A stretch of DNA of 64,000 nt. Origin: Aplectana chamaeleonis. Lineage: Eukaryota; Nematoda; Chromadorea; Rhabditida; Cosmocercidae. Positions 52,061 to 63,545 of the stretch are shown here, piece after piece. The translations under genes and the position numbers were made by a program. Location: positions 434,001 through 498,000 of the forward strand of contig JAPDOI010000374.1 in assembly GCA_029168955.1 (NCBI GenBank), given 5' to 3'. A model generated the notes under the pieces. The model saw nothing but the letters and a program-made list of their open reading frames with translations. It did no database searches and was not told the DNA's origin. The stretch's first letter is position 1. Every line of letters starts with the position of its first letter.

Positions 52061-54804
52061 TCATAGATTTAGGAACTGAGCCACAAGCGTCGGATTCTCC
52101 CACAGATCTACTGGTGTTAACGATGTCGGTCTCATCGGGCAGTTGAAAAGGTGCGCAGTAGTATGCCCTTTATTACCACAATCCGGGCACTCGTCAGGTC
52201 TGCTGCTATCGATCTTATGTAAATAAGACATAAGCATGGGGGGAGTGCCCGCAGCGCAACGAGGCAAGGGTGCACCTGGCACGCCTACCGAGTTCCATCT
52301 CGGTTTCGCTGACCTCAGGCGGCACGACTCCGAGAATGGAGTTTACGGCGGTCTTGCATAAGTGATCCTTGACGAATTGGGTATGCTCAGCACGTAAGAG
52401 ACGGAGGCGTTCCTGTTGTGCGTTGGTCCATCTCTGTATATTGATTTTCGTGGGAGCATCGGCAAACGGCTTTCTTATACTTCTCTCTCTGACGGGGTCT
52501 AATACTCTTCGCGACGGATGATTTGGCTGCTTCAGGATGTTTATGTACAGCTGTTGTGCATGGAGTTGGCAATGGTCCTTAACTGGCAGGATGCGAGCCT
52601 CGGGGTGTAGGTGCTCTACTGGAGAGCTTTTAGAACAGCCTGTTGCGATTCGCAATGCTCCATTTTGAATGCGCTGCAGCTTGGACCAGGATGTGTCCGA
52701 CACGATATGCTGCCAGACTGGTGCAGCATACTCCAGGGCGGGCTGTACGATGGCCTTGTACGTGGTCAGGATCGTTTCTTTACTGCACCCCTAGGACGTT
52801 CCGCCGAGAGCACGTAGGACGTTAAGTCTTGTTTTCACTGCAGCTTGCTTCTGCTCAGTGTTCTTATGAAACCTCAGCGAAGGGTCCAACACGAGTCCGA
52901 GCAGCTTAGGGAATCGGGCGGCCGGCAGGCGAGTTTCGTCCCATTTCACCATGGGATGAGCACTGTGCTCCGCAGGAAAAGACGGTGACGGATGATTTAG
53001 CGGCAGAGACCGTAAGCATCTTGCTATCGAGAAAACATTTCAACTCGATCAAGTAGTCATTGATCTTACTGGCAGCTACATTTATGTCGCGATCCCGGCA
53101 TAGTATAGTAATATCATCCGCATATGCTACGACCTTGATGTCTTGGGATGGAACGGGTAGATCTTCAATATACAGACTGAAAAGAGCAGGCGATAGAACT
53201 CCTCCTTGAGGTACACCGGCGGCAATTGGGATTGCCCTTGAAATAGCACATTTGCCCGACGTCCTTTGGTGAATGCGGTTATCCACCGCTTCTGCCAGGG
53301 CGGAATGGTAGACCTTAATAGGCTCTCCGACAGAATGCCCAAATTTACAGTGTCAAAAGCTTTCGTTAGGTCGAGGGCTACACCTACGGTACGCTGAGGT
53401 TTCATGGCATTGAAGCCGTCCAAAACATAGCTCACAATTTCCAGCAGGGCCGTAGTGGTGGAATGTAGCTTACGGAAACCATGTTGATGCTGTTGTTTGC
53501 TTTTATGGGCAAGCTCCTCCACAGCCATTTTTTCCGCAACTTTGGCAATAGGTGAGAGAAGACTGATTGGCCTGTAACCTTTTGCCGTGGATGGTGATTT
53601 ACCCGGCTTCGGCAATGGGATGACGCGTGCTACTTTCCAATCTTGAGGTAATGTACAGGTGCGAAACGATGTATTAATGACGTCAGCGAGCAGGGGTAGT
53701 AGTTCATTTGGCAGTCTCTTTAGAACTGCTGGGCTCAAACCATCTGGCCCTACTGCCTTCGAGTTACTCATTTCCTTGATAACCTTCTCGACCTGAGCGG
53801 GCGTGACTGCATCATCTTCAGCCATGAGTGGCAATTTACAGAGTTCCCAAACAGTTATTCTATTCTGCTTCTCTCTTTTTGATTTAGTTATGAAAGAATG
53901 CTTCCCAAGAGCATTTGCGGCCTCTTTCTCTGACTTGAAGACTCCGCCGTCGAACTCAATCGTGGAATTGTCGGCGGAGGTGAACTTTCCGGAGATCCTT
54001 TTCAAGGCCTTCCACGTTGCTGCTGCATCATTTCTGAAGTTCATCTTCTCAGTGAACTTTTCCCAAGATTCTTTCTTTTGCCTATCAAGGCCCATCCTGA
54101 TCTCATTATCCAGCTCGGCAATGTCTGGGTCAAGATGATTAGCAGCTCTCTTTGCGTCCCTTGTCCTTATCTTCTGCAGTGTCTCCCTGGTGACATTGGG
54201 AAAGAAGGTCTTGACACGACCTTCAGGGATCGCAGCTTTCATCGCCTTCCTGATGGCATTAGAGAGGCGGCGCTCCTTCTGGTGTACATTGCCATTCCAC
54301 GGATATTCGGCCGCTTGGCGGAGTGCAACCTCCCTGAACAGGCTCCAGTCTGCAAGGTCTAAATTGAGATAAGAACGATGACGAACACCTGTATAGGGAG
54401 CAAGAGAGTTAGAGAGATCGATATTGACAAAGACCGGAATGTGATCAATGGGAAGAGTTGTGGATGTAGACCAAGAGCAGGCGTTAGAGAGATTAGAAGA
54501 GACAAGGGAGATGTCTGGGCTGGAGGATCGACCGTAGGCAGGGAGACGAGTGGGCTGGCCATCGTTAAGGATAACGAGGTCGCACTCATCCGCCCAGTCT
54601 TCGACGTCATTTCCTCTAGCATCAGAATCGAGCGACGAGCAGAACGTGTGAGCATTGAAGTCACCCGCAAAGACAATTGAGGGAGATAGAGAGCAGTCAT
54701 ACAGCTGCTTGAGTAGAGGGATAGGGTTGTAGGTTGGTGGACAGGATGTAGGAGGAGGAATGTATACATTGAAAAGAGAAAGTGGAGTTTTTAGAGGTAG
54801 ATGG
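52061..54804 (-). pseudogene. LINE-alpha copy 6, 3' half: APE end, RT, C-terminal domain
   Basis: One frame is open from the hAT junction (IPIHLPLKTPLSLF) to about 53230. It covers VFAGDFNAHT, the SDH position (here PIDHIPVF, Ser changed to Ile), VIPLPKPGK, YRPISLLSP and VALDLTKAFDTV. A short deletion removes part of the segment before AGVPQGGVLSP. The next frame (53286-52906) has VVAYADDITILC. Another deletion precedes KTVTVF. The tail at 52703-52061 has RARCTLASLRCGHS, an indel, and CPDCGNKGHTTAHLFNC. It is closely similar to copy 3. Confidence 0.85.
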
Positions 54805-55052
54805 ATGGGGATCAGGGATGTGCGGCAATTGCCGTTTGCCGGTTGCCGATTGCCGTTTGCCGGCCGTTTTTCGACGATTTTTGTCGATTGTCGTTTGCCG
54901 TTTTTCCTCTCACTTTTCGACAAAATTCGGCAAAAAGTGCGCAATAGATAACAAACGCCGCGATTAGGATGCAAATGGGAACCCAATAAGCCTTGCAGCA
55001 GTTGATGTTACCTACCGTGCGGACACGTCAAGGCAATTGCTAGTATTGCAGC

Positions 55053-55544
55053 TTAAAGGCAGTGTTCACGATGATTTTCGTCCCCGAGTTTTTCTCATAA
55101 AACAATGCGTTGGCCTCCAAGAGTCACCAAAATTACGAAGAAACGGCGAGAAACGCATTAAAACGTCATATTTTAGTGACATTATTCTATAACATGGACT
55201 AGTTGTCCGGTTGGATGAACATGTTCATGGTGGTTGCCACCGGTGGAAAATTGGGTCAATCGAAAATAGAAGAATATTTCATGCAAAGCAGGATTAGTTA
55301 GGGCCCTAAGGAAAGAATGGAGCAATAGAGAGTAGAGAATTGCGAAGGAAGGGTCCACAAAAGAGTTCATTGTCACAACAAACAGTTCCTGTGATACTTA
55401 AGAGGCGGGGTGATACTTAAGTATTTCGTGTACTTCTGATGCGTTTTTCTCAATTTCTACGTCATTCTAGTACTACCCGGGGGCCACTTAATCAATATAG
55501 CAAATAATCTCAAAAAAGAAGATTATCGTGAACACTGCCTTTAA
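55053..55544 (+). mobile_element. TTAA-flanked MITE, copy 3 (55057-55540, 484 bp)
   Basis: It begins AGGCAGTGTTCACGATGATT and ends GATTATCGTGAACACTGCCT, with TTAA at 55053-55056 and 55541-55544. It has the same orientation as copy 1 and the same length as copy 2. It is nested inside the hAT-like element. Confidence 0.9.
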
Positions 55545-56284
55545 TGCTCGCGTGTGTCCTCTTGTCTGGAAAGGTACTGAATTCCCCACCCTCTCCTTGC
55601 TGAAGCTTGACCAATTATTGTAGGATTCATCGGGACAAGAATGAACACCCTGAACTCTTCAGGAGAGGGCAGAAAGGGTTCAGAGCTCATTCGCTTTCAG
55701 ATATTTTTCAGAGCGTCGCGTAGAGGATGCTGGACTTCACTGTCAGTTCGTGTTCTTATGCACTTCGCCATCTTCTTTTATGCTCACAATTACGCTGAAA
55801 ACAAAGCTTGCAAGTTGGAGGGTTCAGTGAAAGCGGTGGGGGAGGGTGGAGACGTCGTGGGAACATCCTTCTGGATTAATTTCGCTGCTTGACTATGAAC
55901 TGGATTGACGGAGTCGACGGTGATCAGTTCGGAATAAGGGATGGCGTACAGTTTGGGAAGGAGGTGGTGTGTCATAACCGCGGTTTTTCAGAAGTCGTAG
56001 TTCTGGAGAGCTTGAAACACTACTTAATTCCATGTACATGAGTTGTTAACGCGCAGTTTAGAAGCAATTTAAAAGGTCGGAGGGGGAGAGATGCCGAAGA
56101 CGGTGCAGTTTTTTTTTGGGGGAGGTTACCAAGACTGTTCGAAAACGAGCGTTTTAGTTGTATTTCTCCACGTGATAATCTTTCATCTAAATTTCGGTCA
56201 AACAGTTAACACACCGCGAGGCACGCCAACGAGTACGCTGCAAACTTTGAGAAAGTTTGCCACGGCATAGCCGGCAAAGTAACG
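55545..56284. other. hAT-like element interior, no supported gene
   Basis: The frame at 55641-55892 (83 codons) has no hAT or other motif. A string of T residues and a GGGGGAGG patch lie near 56110-56125. I cannot support any coding feature. Confidence 0.4.
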
Positions 56285-56332
56285 CGACCGTCAGCTTCTT
56301 CTTCTTCTTTGCAGCCACAGAGAGGGGTTCTG

Positions 56333-58634
56333 TCATAGGTTCAGAAACTCGGCCACTAGCACTGGGTTCGTCCACAGATCCATTGTCGTCAATGTAGTCG
56401 GTCTTTTCGGGCAATTGAACAGGTGCGTAGTAGTATGCCCTTGACTACCGCAATCAGGACACTCGTCAGGTTTGCTGTTGTCAATCCTATGCAAGTATGA
56501 CATAAGCATGGGGGAGTGTCCACAGCGTAACGATGCAAGGGTGCACCTGGCACGCCTGCCAAGTTCCATCTCTGTCTCGAGACCTTTGGAGGTGCGACTC
56601 CCAGGATGGGGTTTATGGCAACTCTGCTCAAGTGTTCGTTCACGAATCGGGTATGCTCCGCGCAAGAGACGGAGGCGTTCTTGTTGTGCTTCGGTCCATC
56701 TCTGCACATCTACTTTCGACGGAGCATCAGCGAAAGGCTTTCTGATACATCTCTCTCACCGGGTTTAGTACTCTTCGCGAAGGGTGATTCGGCTGCTTCA
56801 CGATGTTAATGTACATTTGTTGCGCCTGGAGTTGGCAGTGGTCTCTAACTGGCAATATGCGAGCTTCAGCATGTAAGTGCTCTATTGGAGAGCTTTTGGA
56901 ACAGCCTGTTGCAATTCGCAGAGCACAATTTTGGACGCGCTGCAGCTTGGACCAAGAGGTGTCCGACACGATGTGCTGCCAGACTGGCGCAGCATACTCC
57001 AAGGCGGGTTGCACAATAGCCTTATACGTGGTCAGGATCGTTTCTTTATTGCATCCCCAGGACGTTCCACCGAGAGCACGCAGGACGTTGAGTCTTGTTT
57101 TCACTGTGGCTTGCTTCTGCTCAGTGTTCTTATGAAACTTCAACGAAGGATCCAACACGAGTCCAAGCAGCTTGGGGAATCGGGTGGCCTGCAATTGAGT
57201 TTCGTCCCATTTAACCATAGGATGGGCACTGTGCTCTGCATTATCAGTGGAAAAGACGGTGACGGACGATTTGGAGGCAGAGACTGTGAGCATTTTGCGA
57301 TCGAAGAAACATTTCAACTCGATCAAGTAGTCATTGATCTTACTGGTGGCTACCTTAATGTCGCGATCTCGGCACAGAATAGTAATATCATCCGCGTATG
57401 CAACGACCTTGATGTCTTGAGGGGGAACGGGCAGATCTTCTAGATATAAACTGAAAAGTGCAGGCGATAAAACTCCTCCTTGAGGGACACCAGCGGCGAT
57501 GGGGATGCTATTGGAAACATGTCCCTGGAATAGCACATTTGCCCGACGTCCTTTAGTGAAGGCAGTTATCCACCGCTTCTGCCATGGCTTGATGGTAGAC
57601 TTCAACAGACTCTCTGATAGTAGGCCTAGATTGACAGTGTCAAATGCCTTTGTTAAGTCGAGGGCTACACCAACAGTACGTTGGGGTTTGATGGCATTGA
57701 AGCCGTCCAGCACATAGCTCACAATTTCCAACAAGGCCGTAGTGGTGGAATGTAATTTACGGAAACCATGTTGGTGCTGCTGTTGGCTGTTATGCTCGGC
57801 AAGCTCCTCCACAACCAGTTTTTCGGCAATTTTGGCGATGGGTGAGAGCAGACTGATCGGCCGGTACCCTTTAGCCGTGGATGGTGACTTTCCCGGCTTC
57901 GGCAGTGGAATAACACGAGCCACTTTCCAATTTTTGGGGTAAAATGCATGTACGAAACGATGTATTTATGACGTCAGCAATAAAGGGCAGTAGTTCACTG
58001 GGCAGTCTCTTCAGGACTGCAGGGCTCAAACCGTCTGGCCCTAATGCCTTCGAGTTGCTCATCTCCTTTATCGCCTTCTCGACCTGCGCAGGCGTGACTG
58101 CATCATCTACATCCATGAGATGCAACTTACAGAGTTCCCGTACAGTTATTCTGTTCTGTTTTCTCTCTTTTGGTTCTAGTGATGAAAAAAATGCTTCCCA
58201 AGAGCATTTGCGGCCTCTTTTTCCCTGACTTGAAGACTCCGCCGTCGAATTCAATCGTGGAATTGTCGGCGGAGGTGAACTTTCCGGAGATCCTTTTCAA
58301 GGCCTTCCCACGTTGCTGCTGCATCATTTCTGAAGTTCATCTTCTCAGTGAACTTTTCCCAAGTTTCCTTCTTGTGCCTGTCAAGGTCGTTCCTGATCTC
58401 ATCATCCAGCGCAGCGATGTCTGGGTCAAGATGATTTGTGGCTCTCTTTGCGTCCCTTGTCCTTATCTTCTGCAGTGTTTCCCTGGTGACATTGGGAAAG
58501 AAGGTCTTTACGCGGCCTTCAGGGATCGCAGCTTTCATAGTCTTCAGGATAGCATCAGATAGGTGGCGCTCCTTCTGATGTACGTCGTCATTCCACGGAT
58601 AATCAGCCGCTTGGCGGAGCTCAACCTCCCTCAA
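56333..58634 (-). pseudogene. LINE-alpha copy 7: linker, reverse transcriptase, C-terminal domain
   Basis: Frames 58634-58251, 58254-57871 and 57923-56727 are consecutive and joined by single-base indels. The longest (398 codons) contains YRPISLLSP, VALDLTKAFDTV, AGVPQGGVLSPALF, VVAYADDITILC and ETILTTYKAIVQPALEYAAP. The frame breaks after NPVRE near 56760. 56707-56333 has RARCTLASLRCGHS and CPDCGSQGHTTTHLFNC to FLNL. Confidence 0.83.
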
Positions 58635-59062
58635 CAGGCTCCAGTCTGCAAGGCCTAAATTAAGATAGGAACGATGACGAACACCTGTATAGGGAGCAAG
58701 AGAGTTAGAGAGATCAATACCGACAAAGACAGGGATGTGATCGCTGGAAAGAGATGTGGATGTTGACCAAGAGCAGGCATTAGAGAGATTGGAAGAGACG
58801 AGGGAGATGTCTGGGCTGGAAGATCGGCCGTTGGCAGGGAGACAGTGGGCTGGCTATCGTTTAAGATACCCAGACCCCACTCCTCCGCCCATTCTTCGAC
58901 GTCACCTCCTCTAGCATCAGAATCAAGCGACGAGCAGAACGTGTGCGCATTGAAGTCACCCGCAAAGACAATTGAGGGAGAAAGAGAGCAGTCATACAGC
59001 TGCTTGAGAAGGGGGGATAGGATTGTATGTTGAGGGACAAGAGGAAGAAGGAGGGATATATA

Positions 59063-59754
59063 TTAAAAAAGAGAAAGTGGTGTTTTAAGAGGTAGATGGA
59101 TGGGGATGTACTCGAGAGTGCCATCCACTGGAGTGTTTGGAATAATGTGAGAGGGAAGAGAGGACAGAACAAAAGTAGAGACTCCGCCTCCTTGAGATGA
59201 CCTGGGAGTATGATATGCAGTATAGCCCGGGATGTTTGGATGTCTAGAGGTAGCAGAGGGAGAGAGTTTGGTCTCCTGGACCATGATAACATCCGGGTGA
59301 GGGGTAGGGGGAAAGAGAGATAATTCAGAAAGCTTGGTCCGAAGGCCGTTTAGATTGATGTGTACAATAGATAGGGGGCGGTTGGTAGATGAGGAATTTG
59401 AGTTACTGGAGGCGGAGCACACAATACAACGAAAGGAAGAATCGTGGTGCCTCACAGAACTGAGACCCGAACAAGAGAAGTGCACCCACCTTTCGCATCC
59501 AAAACATTGGACGCTGGTTCCATACCAATTGACATCTCTGCCGCATGTGGCACATGGGTACTTCTTCTTCTTCGCGGGTCCTGGATTCCTTTCGACGCCG
59601 GCCATTTGTAGAAGAATCCTCAGAGAGCTGCAGCCAGCCAGCACCTCTCCCATGACAAAACCACTCTCCGCGGAGGGATTGACGTCGGTTTGCACGGAGG
59701 TGATCTTCTTTCCTCCACACTGCCACGGCACGAACGGTACGACATCTCGGCAGC
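59063..59754 (-). pseudogene. LINE-alpha copy 7: 2A-like motif, PHD finger, APE start
   Basis: The open frame here reaches upstream past the element. Two small indels switch the frame so that the alternative 5' frame (PFVPWQCGGKK to FVMGEVLAG) flows directly into LRILLQMAGVERNPGP. The PHD-type finger (CATC, CFGC, WVHFSC, CIVC), HINLNGL and QETKL follow. It breaks at a 1-bp change near 59050. Confidence 0.83.
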
Positions 59755-59766
59755 CGACCGTCAGCT

Positions 59767-60896
59767 GTGCGGCGATAGTTCCTCGGTAGTACCGCAGCGG
59801 CTCCGCGTTTATCACTGCGTCGACACGATTCTGTTGCAGTGCCTTGAATCTCAGCAACGTCTCGACACTGGCTCGATAGTACCGCAGCAGTTCCGTGTTA
59901 GAATCGCACCGACTCCGCGAGGATGCATCAGCGAACCCGCGTCGACTACGATGCACTGTCCTGTGCGGTTCAATCACCCAAGTTTGATTACCCACGTCCC
60001 GTATCTTCGTGCCCCCAGACACGGGGATCCCCTCTGTCGCTATCAGACAAAGTACCTAACAACCGTAGGTGCGCATTTCTGTCGTAGCCCCCCCCCAGTT
60101 GTAGTGTGGCTCATAACTAATTTCATATGAGTTACTTTCAGTTGCTCATTTTTGTAGACGCGTAGCCACCGATCGCGGTGCCGCAGCGGCACTTTTGCGA
60201 AGTCGCACTGGTGCCTGTAGGTGCCGGTATGGCATTATCGCGGAGCCGCAGCGGCGATTTCTACAGAGAAGGGGCATGGCTGTCACGCTTGTTGGAAAAT
60301 AATCCCCTAAAGAAGGGACACATTGACCTCTTCCTTTCTTTGAACGACTTTCGAGTGCTCACCCTTTTAAATTGCATTGGGCTAAACTCTGAGTTTTGTC
60401 CGATGAAATTGAAGCACGAAAGCAATTGAATGACTACTACATATTCCGAAAAGGTTGGCTTTAGAGAACCTCGAAAAATTACTGTCCTTTCACCACAGCA
60501 TTGCTATTAGCAGTGTTCAATAGAATGCTCATTCCGGTGCTGTTTTTTATATCAGGTAATAAGCGTAACAAGACGTAACGTAAGGGGTTAAACTTCTTGT
60601 GGCATTATTGAAAAACCATATGGTGTTATTGAATTAGAACAAAATTCCGAGGTTCAAGGACAGTCGGGCGGACACTTATCAAAAACCAATTCTTATATGG
60701 CTAGCCGAATACGAAATGGGCATGAGAAAGAAGGACTTTCACGGCTACTTTTAGAACATTTGCATCGTTTGTGCACAAGATTTTTTATTTGTTTTGCCGT
60801 TTGTCGATTGCCGATTGCCGTTTGCCGGCCATTTTTGGACAAATTTTGTCGATTTCCGTTTGCCGATTCTTCAAAATCGTTTGCCGCACATCCCTG
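59767..60896. other. hAT-like element right part, no supported gene
   Basis: CGACAC/TACCGCAGC words repeat at about 59780-59900 (GTACCGCAGCGGCTCCGCGT and GTACCGCAGCAGTTCCGTGT), giving a short direct repeat. No transposase motif is visible. The last 110 bp carry the TTGCCG subterminal cluster. Confidence 0.5.
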
Positions 60897-60904
60897 ATGG
60901 GGAT

Positions 60905-61551
60905 GTTCTCGAGAGTGCCATCCACTGGAGTGTTTGGAATGATGTGAGAGGGAAGAGACGACAGAACAAAAGTAGAGACTCCGCCTCCCTGAGATGACCT
61001 AGGATTATGATATGCAGTATAGTCCGGGATGTTTGGATGTCGAGAGGTAGCAGAGGGAGAGAGTTTGGTTTCCTGAACCATGATAACATCCGGGTGATGA
61101 GTACGGGCGAAGAGAGATAATTCAGAAAGCTTGGCGCGAAGGCCGTTGAGATTGATATGTACAATAAAGAGGGGGCGGTTGGTAGATGAGGAATTGGAGT
61201 TACTGGAGGCGGAGCACACAATACAACGAAAGGAAGAATCGTGGTGCCTCATAGAATTGAGACCCGAACAAGAGAAGTGCACCCACCTTTGGCATCCAAA
61301 ACATTGGACGCTGGTTCCATACCGATTGACATCTCTGTCGCATGTGCCACATGGGTAGTTCTTCTTCTTCGCGGATCCTGGGTTCCTCTCGACGCCGGCT
61401 CTTTGCAGTAGGATCTTCAGGAGAGCAGCGGCCAGCCAGCACCTCTCCCATGACAAAAACCCTCTCCGCGGAGGGATTGACGTCGGTTTGCACGGAGGTG
61501 GTCTTCTTTCCTCCACACTGCCACGGCACGAACGTACGACATCTCGGCAGC
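60905..61551 (-). pseudogene. LINE-alpha copy 6, 5' half: 2A-like motif, PHD finger, APE start
   Basis: It reads from the element start (CRDVVRSCRGSVEE) through LLKILLQRAGVERNPGS, so the final proline of the 2A-like motif is changed to serine. The PHD-type finger (CGTC, CFGC, WVHFSC, CIVC), HINLNGL and QETKL follow, to the codons for NIPI, where the hAT end begins. The same frame is open from the upstream family C RT, producing a chance fusion frame (62230-60785). Confidence 0.85.
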
Positions 61552-61562
61552 ACCGCAGACCT

Positions 61563-63545
61563 AACTGCTTGTTTCTATCTATACCATTAGGGATACGATC
61601 GTAGGGCAGCCCACTGCATCTCAGCATAAGTTTACGCGTAAAATTATTCTGAACTCGTTCTAGTAACTCGATGTCCTTCTTTCTGTATGGACTGAAAACA
61701 GTGGTTCCACTCTCTATTATTGGACGGATATATATTTTATAGGCCTTAATAAGTATTCTGGAATCCTTACTCTTGATAGTCTTGAACAAGTTATAGGTCC
61801 GGTATGTCGCTTTTTGAACGATATTTTTGCAATGAGCTAAGAAGTCCAGCTTATGGTTCAGCAAAAATCCGAGGTCACGCACTTCCGTTACTCGGCTCAA
61901 GTTTACACTTCCAATTGAGTAGCTAGGGGACGCCGGCAAAGTACCACCGACCGTGAACACTTTAGACTTTTCGGCCGCTAGGGGCAAGCTATGTTCAGTG
62001 GCCCAGGTCTTTACAAAAGAAACAGCACTTTGCATATTCTCTTCGTCATCTGAATTTTTCATGACCTTATAAATTTTGATATCGTCTGCGTACATTTTGC
62101 ATGTAACATTGAAACTAGAAATGCAACTGGGTAATTCATGAGTAAAAATCAAAAACAATATGGGTGAAAGTACCCCTCCTGAGGCACACCGCTGTAGGTG
62201 GAGAATGAGGAAGAGTACTCTCTCTCCCAACCCTAACTTGAAAAGTTCTCACCGTGAGAAAACTTTCGATCCATGCAATGAGACGTGGTTGGATACCAAC
62301 CACAGCCAGCTTATGGAGCAGTTTACGAATGGGTACTCGATCAAAAGCCTTAGCAAAGTCAAAATAGACTACATCAACTCGACTCGATGGCGTTTGTCCA
62401 ATCATTCAGTGACGTAAGCATGGCAGTTTCCACAGACCTTCCTTTGCGAAACCCGTACTGTTCTTTATAAGTGATGTCGTTGTCCTCAAGGTGCTTCAAA
62501 ACATGCCGTTTAACTATTTCCTCAAAAGTGCGGGAGAGTACTGAAGTTATACTTATTGGTCTATAGTTACAGGGATCGCTGTAAGGTTCTTTTTTTGGTA
62601 TGGGTGTCACAAATGCATGCTTCCAACGAGCCGGAACTTCGGCTCGCATGTAACTCAAATTGAATATATACTCTAGCGGCTTTACTATTTGACAAAGCAC
62701 ATTTTTGACAAAAGTAAGAGGTATTTGATCCGGAGAGGTTGAGAATGAACTGGGCAAATGCTGAGGAGCTCGAAAATCTCTTCCTTGTAGAACCACTAGG
62801 AATTTACCATAGTGGGGTAGGAAACAGAAGTGAAATTCGCACTTGAGCTTCCCTCATCTTCCCTGATATAGACCTTTTGGAAAACTTCGGCAAACAGTTG
62901 TGCTTTCCCAGAATCTGTGGATACCGTATCATTGCTCACCACCAAACCAGGAATGGTCCGCTTTTTAGAGCCAAACGAGTTGATGTATCTGTAAAACCTA
63001 ATTTGATCTCTGGATTCTATATTCTTTTTCTCAACGAAGACGTTGAACCGGCTCAGCTGTTTCTCAACTTTTATGCTAAAAGCCTTGTACTCGTCCCAGC
63101 ACGAAGTATTATTGCTAGATACAGCTGCACGCCACAAGGAATCTCTTCTAACCAACATTCTTTTGAGGTAGCGTGGCAAACGCAGGTTCGCTAGCCCACT
63201 TTTGCGGAGTGGTACAAAAATATCAATAACATGTTGAAGGCACGCAATGGAAATTTCGTAGGTTTCATCAACTGACATAGCCGTGTTAAAAGATCCAAGC
63301 CAATCAGTATTGCTCAAATACTTCTGGATTTCAGAATAATTCGCAGCCTTAAAATCCTTTGTCTAATAGACGTGGGTGGGCGATACAGAAATTCGATGCA
63401 AAACTCAATTGTCGCGTGGTCACTTGAGCCATTCGGCGAAGTCACGTGAACGTCATTCACCAGACCACGCTCATTGCAGAAAACAAGATCCAAAAACGCA
63501 TCCCCTCTTGTGGGAAAGGGCACATATTGCATTTCTGCTGGCATC
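61563..63545 (-). pseudogene. family C LINE: APE end and reverse transcriptase
   Basis: Pieces in order are: 63544-63314 (DAFLDLVFCNERGLV and GSSDHATIEF, the catalytic SDH); 63317-62796 (linker, RFYRYINSFGSKK); 62796-62374 (TPIPKKEPYSDPCNYRPIS, GFRKGRSVETAML); 62405-62136 (VYFDFAKAFDRVP, motif A); and about 62165-61563 (GGVLSPILF, MYADDIKIY, VRDLGFLLNHKLDF, LLERVQNNFTRKL). This is the CR1/Jockey-like layout with distinct sequence from LINE-alpha. At least three frameshifts separate the pieces. Confidence 0.85.

Larger units (their letters stand above)
56285..59766 (-). mobile_element. LINE-alpha copy 7 (56297-59754), full length, nested in the hAT
   Basis: CGACCGTCAGCT (plus strand) flanks it at 56285-56296 and 59755-59766. 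The element starts GCTGCCGAGATGTCG at 59754 and ends GGCTGCAAAGAAGAAGAAG. It is 3458 bp. There are several frameshifts. It is the innermost and therefore among the youngest insertions of this stack. Confidence 0.92.
54805..60904. mobile_element. hAT-like DNA transposon (54813-60896) with 8-bp TSD ATGGGGAT
   Basis: Both ends read CAGGGATGTGCGGCAA inward, and ATGGGGAT occurs at 54805-54812 and 60897-60904. An 8-bp duplication with CAGGG-type ends is the hAT signature. Next to the ends, TTGCCG/TTTGCCG words are clustered; a segment of about 60 bp (CGATTGCCGTTTGCCGGCC, then TTTTTGTCGATT) is present near both ends in direct orientation. It carries a TTAA MITE and LINE-alpha copy 7. Without them it is about 2.1 kb. 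I see no hAT transposase, so it is non-autonomous or decayed. Confidence 0.87.
52013..61562 (-). mobile_element. LINE-alpha copy 6 (52024-61551), split by a hAT-like element
   Basis: The 5' half (61551-60897) starts GCTGCCGAGATGTCGTACG. The 3' half (54812-52024) ends GGCTGCAGAAGAAGAAGAAG. ACCGCAGACCT (plus strand) flanks the whole at 52013-52023 and 61552-61562. The two halves meet at the codons for NIPIHLPL once the hAT-like element and one 8-bp duplication are removed. This shows a single insertion now spread over 9.5 kb. Confidence 0.9.
51552..63545 (-). mobile_element. CR1-like LINE (family C) carrying a nested stack of insertions
   Basis: The minus strand begins inside the APE domain near 63545 and runs through RT (63317-61563). 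It is interrupted by LINE-alpha copy 6 with the 11-bp TSD AGGTCTGCGGT, and resumes at 52012-51690 with SRRNHNDLLMMYKILTGRV. The codons on both sides of the insert join in the conserved tail. Its 3' end is an AAATAAATAAATAAAG/GAAA microsatellite near 51552-51585, as expected for the CR1 group. The RT frame is broken by frameshifts and stops. Confidence 0.85.

Noticed and set aside
60785..62230. A 481-codon frame that looks like a fusion of RT and PHD-endonuclease
   Set aside because: It is a chance read-through from family C LINE into LINE-alpha copy 6. The 11-bp target duplication at the junction shows an insertion, not a designed fusion.
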